Assembly (NCBI GenBank): GCA_033675265.1
Contig: JAUJYZ010000781.1
Span: 62,001 to 126,000 of the forward strand
Reading direction: 5' to 3'
Source: Actinostola sp. cb2023
Taxonomy: Eukaryota > Cnidaria > Anthozoa > Actiniaria > Actinostolidae
DNA: 64,000 bases
This document shows, one piece after another, positions 24,301 to 40,837 of this stretch (positions are counted from its first letter, which is position 1; each line of letters opens with the position of its first letter). Below the pieces are notes generated by a model. It did not search any database, was not told the origin of the DNA, and was given only the letters and a program-made list of their open reading frames with translations. The position numbers and the translations under genes are program-made.

Positions 24301-25108
24301 ATACATAAAAGTTGGCAACAAGTAAAATTGAGTTTGATCTTAATATGGTTTGTTTGGTTTTAGATTCTAGAGCTGGTGCTTCAACAGATCAAGAAAATGT
24401 CGAGGTAAGTCAGCATGCTCCCCCCAAATCGAACGAGTCCACCATCTTTATTTGTGATGACGTCACACGGTGGCTCGACAGTTTTTTTCTTCAAAAAAAA
24501 TAGCATTGGAATTTTTATTGATATTTACTAATCGTGAGGAACTGGTCGAGCAACCGTGTGACGTCATCACAAACCAAGATGGCGGACTCCATTGGATTTA
24601 GAAGTTCAACTCTCATTGCGAATTAAAAATCTACAATACACTAGAGACAATGTTTATCAAGATGGATCTTAATTTTTCGTACATTTGGATTCATTTATCT
24701 GAGATTTTGTACAAACAGTGGTTTCCTGTGAATGATTCGTAATGATTGGATAAGCAAGTTTCCTCTTTGAGCCCCCGGCGGTTCACACGGTACCGGACGA
24801 ATTTTTAACCGTTCAAAAATTTGACCAGTACACACCGTTTACACGGAACCGTCTCTTTAATTGTATAGAATTTTGTATAGAATTTTTGTTCGGATACCAC
24901 AGTTCTGTGTGAACGTAACGCCTAAACGTACAACTTTTGAACGGTTAAAAAGTCGACCGGTGAACAGGGCCTGAACCTACAAATCCCACCTAATATGTAA
25001 CCTACTCTATTTCTCAATTTTTTTCAGGACCCAAAACCTCTTCCCATCAGAAACAAATCATGGACACGTATACGACCGAATAGCGAAGACCACGATCTCA
25101 TCACATGA
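15342..25108 (+). CDS. ARL13B: ADP-ribosylation factor-like protein 13B (ciliary GTPase)
   Basis: Thirteen exons: 15342-15400, 15557-15627, 17277-17410, 18136-18251, 18957-19062, 19635-19692, 20017-20096, 20311-20375, 22336-22414, 23039-23158, 23825-24146, 24364-24404, 25028-25108. All are GT..AG and in phase, giving 443 residues (human 428). The N terminus MFSLMANC has a single cysteine at 8 for palmitoylation. G1 is GLDNAGKT (28-35), switch II is DLGGG (71-75, family-specific G in place of the usual catalytic Q), R79 is kept and NKQD is at 130-133. A charged coiled-coil follows (exons 7-9), then a Lys-rich stretch, a Pro-rich tail and the C-terminal RPNSEDHDLIT. The protein sits in the ciliary membrane and is the exchange factor for ARL3, needed for axoneme integrity and Hedgehog traffic. 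The RVxP ciliary signal is not intact: the aligned site reads KTVP. Start chosen from homology. AATAAA at 25313 may be the poly(A) signal. Confidence 0.96.
18266..18484. mobile_element. MITE, GTCGTTTTCATATGAGTGGG family
   Basis: Ends are inverted (TTTTCATATGAGTGGGAA at the left, TTCCACTCATACAAAAATGA at the right), with inner CTGTGATTGGTTGAAT. Other copies: 14308-14418 (partial), 23465-23682, 26655-26816, 29955-30021 (partial) and 31530-32000 (expanded). ARL13B intron 4. Confidence 0.75.
19143..19365. mobile_element. Palindromic MITE in ARL13B intron 5
   Basis: Left arm words GAGATTATTACAAAGGAAAA and GTGAGCACC reappear inverted as GGTGCTCACTTTTCCTTTG. No coding content. Confidence 0.7.
20580..21490. 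mobile_element. TIR element carrying a decayed RecQ-like helicase fragment
   Basis: Inverted arms of about 90 bp (20666-20755 and 21392-21484) share GCCGCCTCCTCTGGGTC and GACGTCTGAACTCCGAAGTC with their inverses. On the plus strand, about 20895-21030, two frames read LNPQQEK and then, after a frameshift, EFINRKNVFVDFPTGYGKS followed by FIFEMAP. That is a RecQ-type helicase motif I (Walker A GYGKS) with its usual upstream glutamine motif. The fragment then degenerates. It lies in ARL13B intron 8 and is not joined to the host frame. Confidence 0.65.
21640..21985. mobile_element. Two small palindromic elements in ARL13B intron 8
   Basis: First, about 21640-21765 (arms with GAGAGTAACTGGAAA and inverse). 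Second, 21849-21985, with CCATGGTTTTCTATGGAATA and its inverse at the other end. Non-coding. Confidence 0.6.
23175..23420. repeat. 37-bp minisatellite in ARL13B intron 10
   Basis: Unit around GAGTAGCAGCCATCTCTCC then ATAGCAATGTCTTCTCAT, about five copies with a shorter AGCAACCATCTC variant at each edge. Frames on the minus strand are artefacts. Confidence 0.8.
23465..23682. mobile_element. MITE, GTCGTTTTCATATGAGTGGG family
   Basis: Full copy in ARL13B intron 10, with the same ends as 18266-18484. It includes short GCGGTGACCGTGC steps, the seed of the tandem expansion seen at 31.6 kb. Confidence 0.75.
24410..24610. mobile_element. Palindromic MITE in ARL13B intron 12
   Basis: Arms contain GTGATGACGTCACACGGT and the inverse ACCGTGTGACGTCATCAC. 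A second weaker inverted pair (GGCGGTTCACACGG type) follows at 24775-24975. Confidence 0.65.
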
Positions 25109-26068
25109 ACACTTCACAGCAATCAATTATTTTAACAACAGCTTTATCTTATTTTGAAAATTTTACTGAATTTTAATGCGCACCAAAATTCTTATTGGCT
25201 GTATAATAGGCATTCAAATGATCTTATCTAATGAGGTCTAATACGATATGTTTTATTTATAAAGTGTACATACATATATATATATATAGATAGATAGATG
25301 TTCTATTGCAAAAATAAATATATAGACGTCAAAATCTACGTGTCTGCAATGGCTGATGGGATCGTAGGGGTTTGTCAATTTCGTACGAGTGGGAAACCTG
25401 CGGTACGGAGTTACGATACTTCATCTATTCAACCAATCACAGCGCGCAAAGTCATAGCCTGTGTACGGCAAAACAAGCAGTTCGTGATAATCGGGGGGAA
25501 ACGCTTGATCTTCGAACTGCGGCTTGGTTGATAATTCATATACACCTATTCCAAATATCGTTGTCCGGGCCGAAAGCAACAAGCTGACGACCGCAAAGGA
25601 CTTTGGGAATCTCCTAATTAATGTATTTATCCGTGGTATTTGAGAAGTTATCCCTACGGACGTTGAATAGCAATCATTTGGAACTATTCGGCAATTTGAA
25701 AATGCATGTTGTCAAAATGTCTACGGATGAATAAATGAATAAGGAGAAAGTCCCAAAGTCCTTTGCGGTCGTCAGCTTGTTGCTTGTTGCTTTCGGCCTG
25801 GACAACGATTTTTGGAATAGGTGTACACCTATTCCAATTAACGTTGATAACGGTCGATCTGAATTGGATGATCTGAAACTTTTAAATTCACGTTAACCTC
25901 CGCCATATCTCGTTCAAACATCAAGCGTGATTCCAAGCTTCAGATCAAATGAATGAATTTCGCATGCAGTTACTAACTAAAGACCCTCAGTTTCCCATAA
26001 TTCGTCTTGGTCTCAGATCATCTATTTCAGATCGTCCATGATCAACGTTTATTGAAATAGGTGTATAC
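25109..26068. mobile_element. Intergenic stretch with two palindromic elements of the ACACCTATTCCAA type
   Basis: 25540-25835 is a hairpin element whose arms hold CCGAAAGCAACAAGC and GCTTGTTGCTTTCGG; a shorter copy is at 36428-36598. 25836-26062 is a second family (GATCTGAATTGGATGATCT near its left end), with a copy at 57983-58236. Both end in a variant of AATAGGTGTA, as do 42247-42556 and 43284-43877. 25375-25520 has a decayed piece of the TATGAGTGGG family. No gene. Confidence 0.65.
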
Positions 26069-26333
26069 AGTCAATGTCATTAAGGTTGTCCACCTCGGAA
26101 AAGCACATTTACACATTTACACATTCGCAACATCACGTGTATATTTGTTTTGCGCAAGTGGAACCCAGAGTCAATAGATTCAGTAGAAGTATACTGCCAT
26201 AAAAATGCCGCGGCCTTATACAGAAGATTTCAGGTGGAGAGTTGTATTTCAACGCTTGTAAAAGTGCAAATGTGTTGTGTAAATGTGCTTTTCCGAGGTG
26301 GACAACCTTAATGACATTGACTGTATACTAACT
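26069..26333 (+). mobile_element. Palindromic element with a transposase N-terminal remnant
   Basis: Inverted ends of about 55 bp: CAATGTCATTAAGGTTGTCC then ACCTCGGAAAAGCACATTTA at the left, inverted at 26278-26331. Between them at about 26205 an ATG opens MPRPYTEDFRWRVVFQR and then stops. That run is the usual start of the helix-turn-helix domain of IS630/Tc1-type transposases. All that remains is 17-18 codons, so this is a deletion derivative. Confidence 0.6.
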
Positions 26334-26654
26334 ACTCCTTTTACAAGTCCAAACAAAGCTTATAATTGGACAGGATAAGAGGGGCTTATTTTTGGAAGAG
26401 TATTTTTGGATGGGATTATAACCGACGGAAATTTTATAACAAACATCCGTATAATTCACTGGGCCGCGAGTAACACTCTGGGTGTTTCGATGATAACGGC
26501 TGCCGCTCCAAAATCACTTACCTTTCGACTGTGAGAAACGGACCGAAAAGACAACCATGAATATCGTTTTATGACCGATAGAAACTTTTAAATTCACCCA
26601 CACATATCCGCAATTATTCATGTAATGAAACCAAATTCCCACTGAGCTTTCTTG

Positions 26655-26816
26655 TAGAGTCGTTTTCGTATGAGTGCATGGGAAGTAGCTACGGTTCGTG
26701 CCGTACCGCGTGACCGTATTGCACCATCATCATGCCGTATCCAAGGATTCTGATTGTTTGAGCGATTATTTTGCGCGCTGTGATTGGTTGAATGGATGTC
26801 TTCCATTCTGTACCAT
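26655..26816. mobile_element. MITE, TATGAGTGGG family, truncated right end
   Basis: Begins GTCGTTTTCGTATGAGTG and includes GCGCTGTGATTGGTTGAATG, then breaks into a GTA microsatellite at 26816. Confidence 0.65.
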
Positions 26817-26829
26817 AGTAGTAGTAGTA

Positions 26830-29800
26830 GTATATAGTATCCTATTCTCAGCGGTCTTCCCCGCTCTATGCCGGATGGCTAAGTTATGGGGAAATTGGTA
26901 GCCGGATTGCTATCAAGGAAGATGATACGAAAATAAGAGGGTATGGGAGGGTGGGACCAACAAATAATAACCCACCGAACGATAGCAAACACGACCACCG
27001 GGGGCGAGCTGAGAAGACCACAAGATGTAATCAATACAAGTGTGAAACCCTTGCGCTGTATCGGGACCAACGCTTACTATCGAGTGACGATGGGGCATGG
27101 TTACTCAGCCCTTATATACGCTGTGAGAGACCGCTGAGCATAGTATCCTATTCTCAGCGGTCTTCCCCGCTCTATGATGGCTAAGTTATGGGGAAATTGG
27201 TAGCCGGCAACAAAGGAGACTCAACCCATCGAAAGAACTGGCCCAAGAGACCCAACACTCAAACCTAAAGAAAGCACAGACGTTGAGTTTGCTTCAACAC
27301 GAATAGCATGATCAATTATATTCTGTTATCCCCTGGGATAAAGTGGGAGTAAGCCCTTTCCAGGTGACCCACGAGATTTCGGACAGTAACCTTCAAAGGA
27401 TCAAAGCACTTCCAGATCTCCCAGTCGGGGGACTAAGGGATATATGGGTGGGGAAAGGGCCAGCCCAGGGGATAACAGCCCTGCCGTTCGGTGGAACCGA
27501 AAGGGAATAAGACTCCCCTGCAAGCACTGTTACACCCAGGGTGGTGGAGGAGGGAAAGAGATAAATATAAATAAATAAATAAAACATGCTTAAATCACTG
27601 TGGCAACCCAACATTTCATGGCAAACAAACTTTAATGACTAACAAAGGCTCTCCGGCCAATAATGACATAAAGCCTCGAGCAGAGGAGCTACAATGAATA
27701 TTGTCCTTAAATTCGCGCTCCAAGGGCTCCTGTTAAAGGCATAAACAACGTAAGCCGGCCCATCCACATAAGACAGCGACATATGAAATAACGGATATGA
27801 AACGACCAGTAAACGGGCGAGACAATCGCATCAGTCTGGACAAACGAGTAAAGCGGCGGAACGATCGCAACAGTACCTGGTATGGGCAGGAAACAGGCGG
27901 AACGATCAAGAACGACAGCAAACACGCGGAACGACCGTAACCATTACTGGAAACGACCAGTAAACAGGCGGACCAACCTCGACAATCTGGAATTTACCGA
28001 CCAGCAAATATGCGGACTCACCGCGACAATCTGGAATTTACCGACCAGCAAATATGCGGACTCACCGCGACAATCTGGAATTTACCGGCCAGTCGCATGA
28101 CAGATGCGGACTCACCGCGACAATCTGGAATTTACCGACCAGTAAACAGGCGGACCAACCGCGACACTCTGGAATTTACCGACCAGCAAACAGGCGGACC
28201 AACTGCGACAATCTGGAATTTACCGACCAGTAGCATGACATATGCAGACTCACTGCGACAATCTGGAATTTCCCGACCAGTTAACATGCAGACTCGCTGC
28301 GACACTCTGGAATTTCCCGACCAGTTAACATGCAGACTCGCTGCGACAATCTGGAATTTCCCGACCAGTTAACATGCAGACTCGCTGCGACACTCTGGAA
28401 TTTCCCGACCAGTTAACATGCAGACTCGCTGCGACAATCTGGAATTTCCCGACCAGTTAACATGCAGACTCGCTGCGACACTCTGGAATTTCCCGACCAG
28501 TTAACATGCAGACTCGCTGCGACACTCTGGAATTTCCCGACCAGTTAACATGCAAACTGATCACTGCGACAATCTGGAATTTCCCGACCAGTTAACATGC
28601 AGACTCGCTGCGACACTCTGGAATTTCCCGACCAGTTAACATGTACATGCGGACTCACAGCGACAATCTGGAATTTCCCGACCAGTTAATATGCAGACTC
28701 ACTGCGACAATCTGGAATTTCCCGACCAGTTCACATGTTGACACACCGCGACAATCCATACAATCTGGAGTAGACCACTGAGCTACACGGGCGGATCAAC
28801 TGAGCCTAAAAGAAATGAAAATATAGAACAAAACCAAAGTAGTAAACAGCAAAGCTTATGACTATAATATCGAAAACGCATGATAAACATTCCTTAATGC
28901 AAGTGAGTAAAGAAACACAATGGGAGCTAATAATGAAGGCATGTGAAAGCGAGCGTAACACGTGGAATGAAAAGGCGACGAGAACACATATGCAAATGCA
29001 AAGCAGCCCAAACTAAAGCAAAGAAAAATAACCTGGAAATATAACCGCTATGTTAGAGAGACCCGAGACAAAAAAGCAGAAATATACGAGTAAAATAACT
29101 AGGCAACCCGCGTGAGGGGAATAGAAAGAAGTGAGCGGAAGCCACCAGGAATAATGACATGACCACAACACAACGGCCACGTGTGAACAAACCAAGAACG
29201 GTAAACAACTCTGAAGCAAATAAAACCTATTTATCGAATTCATGAATAATTAATGAGGGAAATACAATAGAAATCATAAGCGTAGCAAGCATCTGTATTT
29301 TGGCAAGAGATTCGTCCTCATTTGCATTCAACTTTAACTTGGATTTTCTCGGCCAAACTGTTTCCTATCATCCAAATTATAGTAAAACATCCGCTTATAC
29401 ATCGTTGGATTCAATAAGTAATATACAATATTCGCGTCCGATCTGTATGGGATTTAAAAACTCTCGCCTACGGCTCGAGTTTGTAAATCCCATACAGATC
29501 GGCCGCTCATATTGTATATAGTACATAAGAACCAAAACGTTTACCTACAAGTCCAAGTATTCCCTAATAGAATGAACACCACACCATTAGAACCTTCAGA
29601 GCCTGGACGAGCGAATGTGAAGAAGCTTGCCATGAGGCCAGCGTCTTGAGCTGGCGGGGAAAGCAGTGGGAACCGTTGAAAGTAGAGAAGAGAAAAAACC
29701 ACGAACATCGACGACTTGAAGTTCAGAAGGGTTGCGCGCTTGAAATTATGGAGCAGGACGTTGGGAAGCCATACACTGGTAGAAGCATTAAATGTAGACC

Positions 29801-29905
29801 TTTGTGAAGACGACACTGTTCGCTGCTCAACGCTTACTATCGAGTGACGATGGGGCATGGTTACTCAGCCCTTATATACGCTGTGAGAGACCGCTGAGCA
29901 TAGTA
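26830..29905. mobile_element. Two abutting TIR elements with shared termini
   Basis: A terminal block of about 70 bp (starts TATCCTATTCTCAGCGGTC, ends GGGGAAATTGGTAGCCGG) occurs at about 26837 and again at about 27145. A different 79-bp block (ACGCTTACTATCGAGTGACG to GACCGCTGAGCATAGTA) ends each element, at 27068-27146 and 29827-29905. The two outer ends are inverted (CTCAGCGGTCT against AGACCGCTGAG). The first element is thus about 310 bp and the second about 2.76 kb with an unrelated interior. No transposase frame seen. The right-hand block read on the minus strand contains GTATATAAGG, a possible TATA box. Confidence 0.6.
27958..28760. repeat. Minisatellite, about 43-bp unit
   Basis: About 18 copies of GCGACAATCTGGAATTTCCC with GACCAGTTAACATGCAGACT. 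Early copies read TTTACCGACCAG and later ones TTTCCCGACCAG, so two subfamilies sit in blocks. It lies inside the larger TIR element. The 120-codon frame across it is an artefact. Confidence 0.85.
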
Positions 29906-30640
29906 GTTTATTTATTCACGTGTCATAATATATTGAGCACAAAACTCTTTTAAACATGAACGTGATTCTGTACCATGACCGTAACTCCGTGCCGTAGGTT
30001 TCCCGGCGGAAACGACTCTAATAATAAACTCTAGTTAAAGAAGATTGTTTCCGTTCTACTTTAGCTCTGAAGATGCACTAGTAGTGCGAAATGCGCCCGA
30101 TATCTTAAATTGAATAAAACGTGGAAGAAACGACACTATTGTCACTGGTTATTCCCACGTACGACGACATCTTAGTAAATATAGTTATAAACTTTTGATT
30201 CAGTAACACCTTTCCGAAGCCGTTATCAGTTACGTTAATTTTCCGTTCTGTACACCTCACAAGTATACAAAATACAACTGCATGAAAAGGAAAAGATCCC
30301 ATAGCGCAAGTAAGTCCAAATCAAACTGTCGGATGCGTGTCATACATGTCAGAAAAATATGCCGAGTGCTTATATTTGGACATGAAAAGAAGGGCTCATT
30401 TTTGGAGGAGTATTTTTGGAGGAGCTTATACTCGAAATTGTATAACATTGTAATGTTTTACGAGCGGTAAAAACTTTTAAATTCACCCACACATTTCCGT
30501 TCTGTAGACCTCTCAAGCTACCGGCTGACAAAATACAACTGGAAGGTATAATACCCCATAGCGCATGCAAGTCCAATTAGACAAAATACAACTGGAAGGT
30601 ATAATACCCCATAGCGGCATGCAAGTCCAATTAGACCCCG
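29380..30640. repeat. Repeat fragments between the TIR element and the GGT gene
   Basis: A small palindrome at 29390-29525 (CGATCTGTATGGGATTT and inverse) lies inside the end of the TIR element. A partial TATGAGTGGG-family right end is at 29955-30021. A tandem duplication of about 60 bp (ACAAAATACAACTGGAAGG) is at 30530-30640. No gene seen up to the GGT poly(A) signal. Confidence 0.5.
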
Positions 30641-31003
30641 CAATTTCATGAGACGGAAAAAACATGAATGTTGTTAAAAATGGGCTGGAATATATATATA
30701 TAAGCTCAGAACGATTGGGCAGGTATTCTGCTCAATGCAGAATACGTATTATGTTATTGGGCTTCCAGTGCATAGTAACGTGTTATGTTGGGCTTCCTGT
30801 GTGTGTCCCGTAGGACGCGCCAGTACAAGTACAGATCTCTGTGGGCGGGACTCGCACAGGGAGCCCAACATTTTACATTTTTATGCAACAGTTTTGTCCA
30901 AGATTATGTAGTACTTCTAAGTTAAGTTAGATATTGTTGAGTAACTGGGTTCGAGTTATGGACGGAGATATACGCACAGAACTGTTATCATGCATAACAA
31001 CGT

Positions 31004-31009
31004 TTTATT
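31004..31009 (-). terminator. Poly(A) signal of GGT
   Basis: AATAAA on the minus strand, about 165 nt after the GGT stop codon. Confidence 0.55.
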
Positions 31010-31174
31010 GTTATCGGTTCAAATGTCATCTAGTTTAATTTAACAAGTATCAAGCTAGTTTTAACAATCTCGAGTTGTATTACATAATCCGACCTGAATG
31101 AGATTACAGAATCTTTAACGTTGTACGAGTACTAGCTAGTGACCTTAACTGTTCCATCTGAATGAGCAAGCAGA

Positions 31175-37099
<5,925 letters not shown>

Positions 37100-37184
37100 T
37101 TTAAAATAATTCACGAGGACAAAGCAAATTAACAAAGGAAATCACTACTGTGAAGAAGGTTTCCATATGTGATCTTGATACGCC

Positions 37185-37735
37185 TTATAATGCACGAGTG
37201 CTGATTTTCGAGATCAGAATACTAGAATCTTTTGACATAAAAATAACCACTGCTATCTGAAAAAGCAATTATTCATCAATATTTTTGGAAAATTTCAAAA
37301 GTATTGGATAAAATCCCGCGAAGATATCGTAAATGACATTAATTTGTAGAGTTGAGTATGGGATTTTGCTGTCATGCGTACACAGCCTCGTTCTGATGTA
37401 CATCAATTTTCCAAATTGCTCAATACGTTACAAAGAAGAGATTTATATAAGATAAGTGTAAAAGTTTTAGGGCGAAATGACATGTCCTTGCGGAGTTTTG
37501 GAATTTGTTTTTAATTCTGAAAATACATCAGAACGAGGCTGTGTACGCATGATGGCAAAATCCCATACTCTATAAATGTCATTTACGATATCTTCGCGGG
37601 ATCGTATCCAATACTTTTGAACTTTTCCAAAAATATTGATGAATAATTGCTTTTTCAGTTGGCAGTGTTTATTTTTATGTGACAGATTCTAGTATTCTGA
37701 TCTCGAAAATCAGGACGCGTGCATAAGGCCTATTA
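37185..37735. mobile_element. Long palindromic element upstream of GGT
   Basis: Arms of about 200 bp: ATTTTCGAGATCAGAATACT and ACACAGCCTCGTTCTGATG reappear inverted in the right half. It starts about 85 bp upstream of the GGT start codon, so it borders or forms part of the GGT promoter. Confidence 0.8.
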
Positions 37736-38300
37736 GCATACAATTTGGTCAACTTTAACTTTGAATTTCTCCAAGAATTATTAATGGTTTTAGAAACGTC
37801 TAGATACAACATGAGAAAGAGCGATATCCAAATACCGAGAAGTGGGTTGAAAACAATAAAAAAACGAAGATGAGCTGAGTGTCTTCATCCCCACCCCTGT
37901 GGGGAGAGACTGGAAAATCATGCATGTCAAGTATCCTATTCAGAGAAGAGTAAGCTGCGCGTAGCTGGTTAAGTTTACAACTATATATATATATATATAT
38001 ATTTCTTTATATTTCTTATATTTCTTTATCCCCAACTAACCTTCCAAACTGCAAAGGCTGACCTTTCTTGTCGCCTGTATCTTCGATCTCCATGTTTTCT
38101 ATATAGAGAATAAATATTGACCATTGTTGGTTTTTGCTACGTAGGAAAGTTTAACATCAGTCGTATCAAGAAATGGGTGGACTCTATTAGAACAATAGGG
38201 ATTAACAGGGATTAACACTTTACACAAGTCTCACACTCGGGTTCCGTTCGTCAATATATTTCGGTAACTACGGAAGAGTCTCGTCCCCCAGGGGAAATTG
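37736..38300. other. No recognisable gene
   Basis: AT-rich sequence with a TATATA run at 37983-38001. Nothing else supported. Confidence 0.5.
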
Positions 38301-38309
38301 TCGGCCAAG

Positions 38310-39295
38310 TTTACTTGCTGCAACTCGACTTCTTTATTTGCAGCAACTCGATCGTATTTTCTTTGCAGCAACACGTTTTTTATTCAGGAACAACTCGTTT
38401 TTTTTCTTGGAGAATTTCTTTGCAGCGACTCGTTTTTTATTTGGAACAACTCGTTTTTTATTTGCAGCAATTCGTTTTTTCTTTGGAGCAACTCGTTTTT
38501 TCTTTGCAGCAATTCGTTTTTTATTTGGAGCAACTCGTCTTTTATTTGCAGCAATATATTCGTTTTTTATTTGGAGAAACTCTTTTTTTCTTTCGAGCAA
38601 CTCGTTTTTTATTTGCAGCAATTCGTTTTTTATTTGGAGAAACTCTTTCTTTCTTTGGAGCAACTCGTTTTTTATTTGCAGCAATTCGTTTTTTATTTGG
38701 AGAAACTCTTTTTTTCTTTGGAGCAACTCGTTTTTTCTTTGCAGCAACTCGTTTTTTTCTTTGCAGCATCTCTTTTTATTTGGAGCAACTCGATCGTTTT
38801 TTCTTTGCAGCAACACGCGTACGTTTTTTATTCAGGAACAACTCGTTTTTTTCTTTGCAGCGACTCGTTTTTTCTTTGGAAAAACTCGTTTTTTATTTGC
38901 AACAATTTGTTTTTTCTTTGGAGCAACCCGTTTTTTCTTTGCAGCAATTCGTTTTTTATTTGGAACAACTCGTTTTTTATTTGGAGAAACTCTTATTTTC
39001 TTTGGAGCAACTCGTTTTTTATTTGGAGAAACTCTTATTTTCTTTGCAGCAACTCGTTTTTTCTTTGCAGCAATTCGTTTTTTCTTTGGAACAACTCGTT
39101 TTTTATTTGGAGAAACTCTTAGCTTATTTTCTTTGGAGCAACTCGTTTATTCTTTGCAGCATCTCTTTTTATTTGGAGCAATTCGTTTTTTGTTTGCTGC
39201 AATTCGATTTCTATTTGCTGCAACTCGTGTTTTATTTCGAGCAATTCGCTTTTTATTTGGAGCAACTATTTGTTCAGTATAGCAGTAACACGTTG
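38310..39295. repeat. 21-bp minisatellite with splice-acceptor-like units
   Basis: About 45 units of CAACTCGTTTTTTCTTTGCAG, alternating with a form ending TTATTTGGAG. Since 21 is a multiple of three, all three forward frames stay open (274, 330 and 314 codons), as does one of the reverse frames; the peptides are low-complexity Phe/Leu runs. Not a gene. Each unit resembles a polypyrimidine tract plus CAG. Confidence 0.9.
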
Positions 39296-40837
39296 TTTTA
39301 TTTGTAGCAACTCGCAAGTCCGCCCCTATGGACCACCATATATAACATGCACTACATGACTATAAATATAAAACAAATATGATTTTCACTTACTTAGTCA
39401 GGTAATGGATCCTGGTCTGATTCCCTTGAGGTTTAAGAGAACACTAAATAAGTTCTGAGGAGTGGCAAGCGTTTTATCAAAGAACCGTATAATTAGGTTT
39501 CTTTGTAATTGAAAACAGCATTATTGGACGTACGTGACTAACCAATGAAATACACTGGATTTTATCCAAACAAACATCTTCACCAGCAATTTCTATGATA
39601 AATTAAACCGAGCGCTTTTAAACCACCTTTAATTTTATGAAGTTCTGTTGTGTTGTAGACCCCCTGTGAATGCACAATACATCTAAAAAGACAAGTACTT
39701 CATGTAGCGCAAACAGTTCAGTTAAAATGTACTGTCATGATAAAGAAACATATATATATGAATGTTAAAAAACCCCGACGAAATTAGTACTCAGAATGAT
39801 TTGACAGGGTTTCGGACCAACGCAGAGGATGGTAGAAGATTTTCTAACAACTACTGTACTTGTTACACTAGATTATTGCTGTGGATGAACCCAAGGGTGT
39901 TTCGAAGCCCTTTCCAGAAACTGCTCTCCATCTATTGAGGGGAAACGGACCGAAGAAGACTTTCAAATGCTCAAATTACTGGCAAGACTTTTAATATATT
40001 ATTGACAGAGGCTGCCCGATACAATACTCAAATTTACTCAAACATTTCCCCCCGCAATTCATATGATAAACAAGCTTTCTTTTAGACCTTCTTTTGATCG
40101 AGGCAATTAAAAAGTGCATTCCTTAATTCTGTTCTTTAGATTTTAGACGAACGAAATACCATGTTAAAACTTGTCACTATAAAATGTTTCCTTGTCAATG
40201 TTTCCTTAATCAAATGTCCAAGAAAAGTATCCCTGTTTTCTATCTTCTTCTTCGCAGTTTCGCACATAATCTCGAGGGCGAATTTATGTTATGGGACATT
40301 AACACCGTGCGGTCACATGTACAATTACTAGTTGATATGTTTATAAGAGAAAACCACTGTTTTTATGTTAAGCATTATTTGTATTTCGATTCTAAAGCTT
40401 GCTTGAACAGAGAGACTAGTGTACTCAACGATAGTCAAGAATTATGTTATGCGTAACTCGTTACTAAGAGATCTTCGATATTTCGAAGAATTTGGTTGTC
40501 CTTTTGGACTATAACTCATATTGCATAAAGTTTAGAAAATTGTAGCTAGTAAAGTCTAGGTTTTGACATACATCTAAATATAAAGACTAAAAATACATTC
40601 TAATTAGTAAGTCTGGGCTTTCTCAGGGGGACATGGATCAAAAGATAGAGGATATTACTCAGTTTTTGTAATAATCAAAATAGCTTTTGATTCACGGACA
40701 TTCGCGAATACGACTGTCAAGATACATCAGTTGCTTTTGAATAATTTTGTGTCCAATCGTCAAAATGTCCAGTCATACAAAATCTCTTTAATTGGATGTT
40801 ATTATCTTTCGTTTAAATAACTATATTTTTAACACAG
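39296..40837. other. No recognisable gene or repeat
   Basis: AT-rich intergenic DNA. A 90-codon frame at 40184-40456 has no motif I recognise and no splice context, so I do not call it. Confidence 0.5.

Noticed and set aside
28010..28372. 120-codon repetitive frame
   Set aside because: A 43-bp minisatellite; the frame drifts through unit changes.
38298..39307. Three long overlapping forward frames (274-330 codons) rich in Phe and Leu
   Set aside because: They are produced by a 21-bp tandem repeat lacking stops in every frame; no start context, domain or splice evidence.
40184..40456. 90-codon frame in an intergenic region
   Set aside because: No recognisable motif, no partner exons, composition like the surrounding AT-rich DNA.
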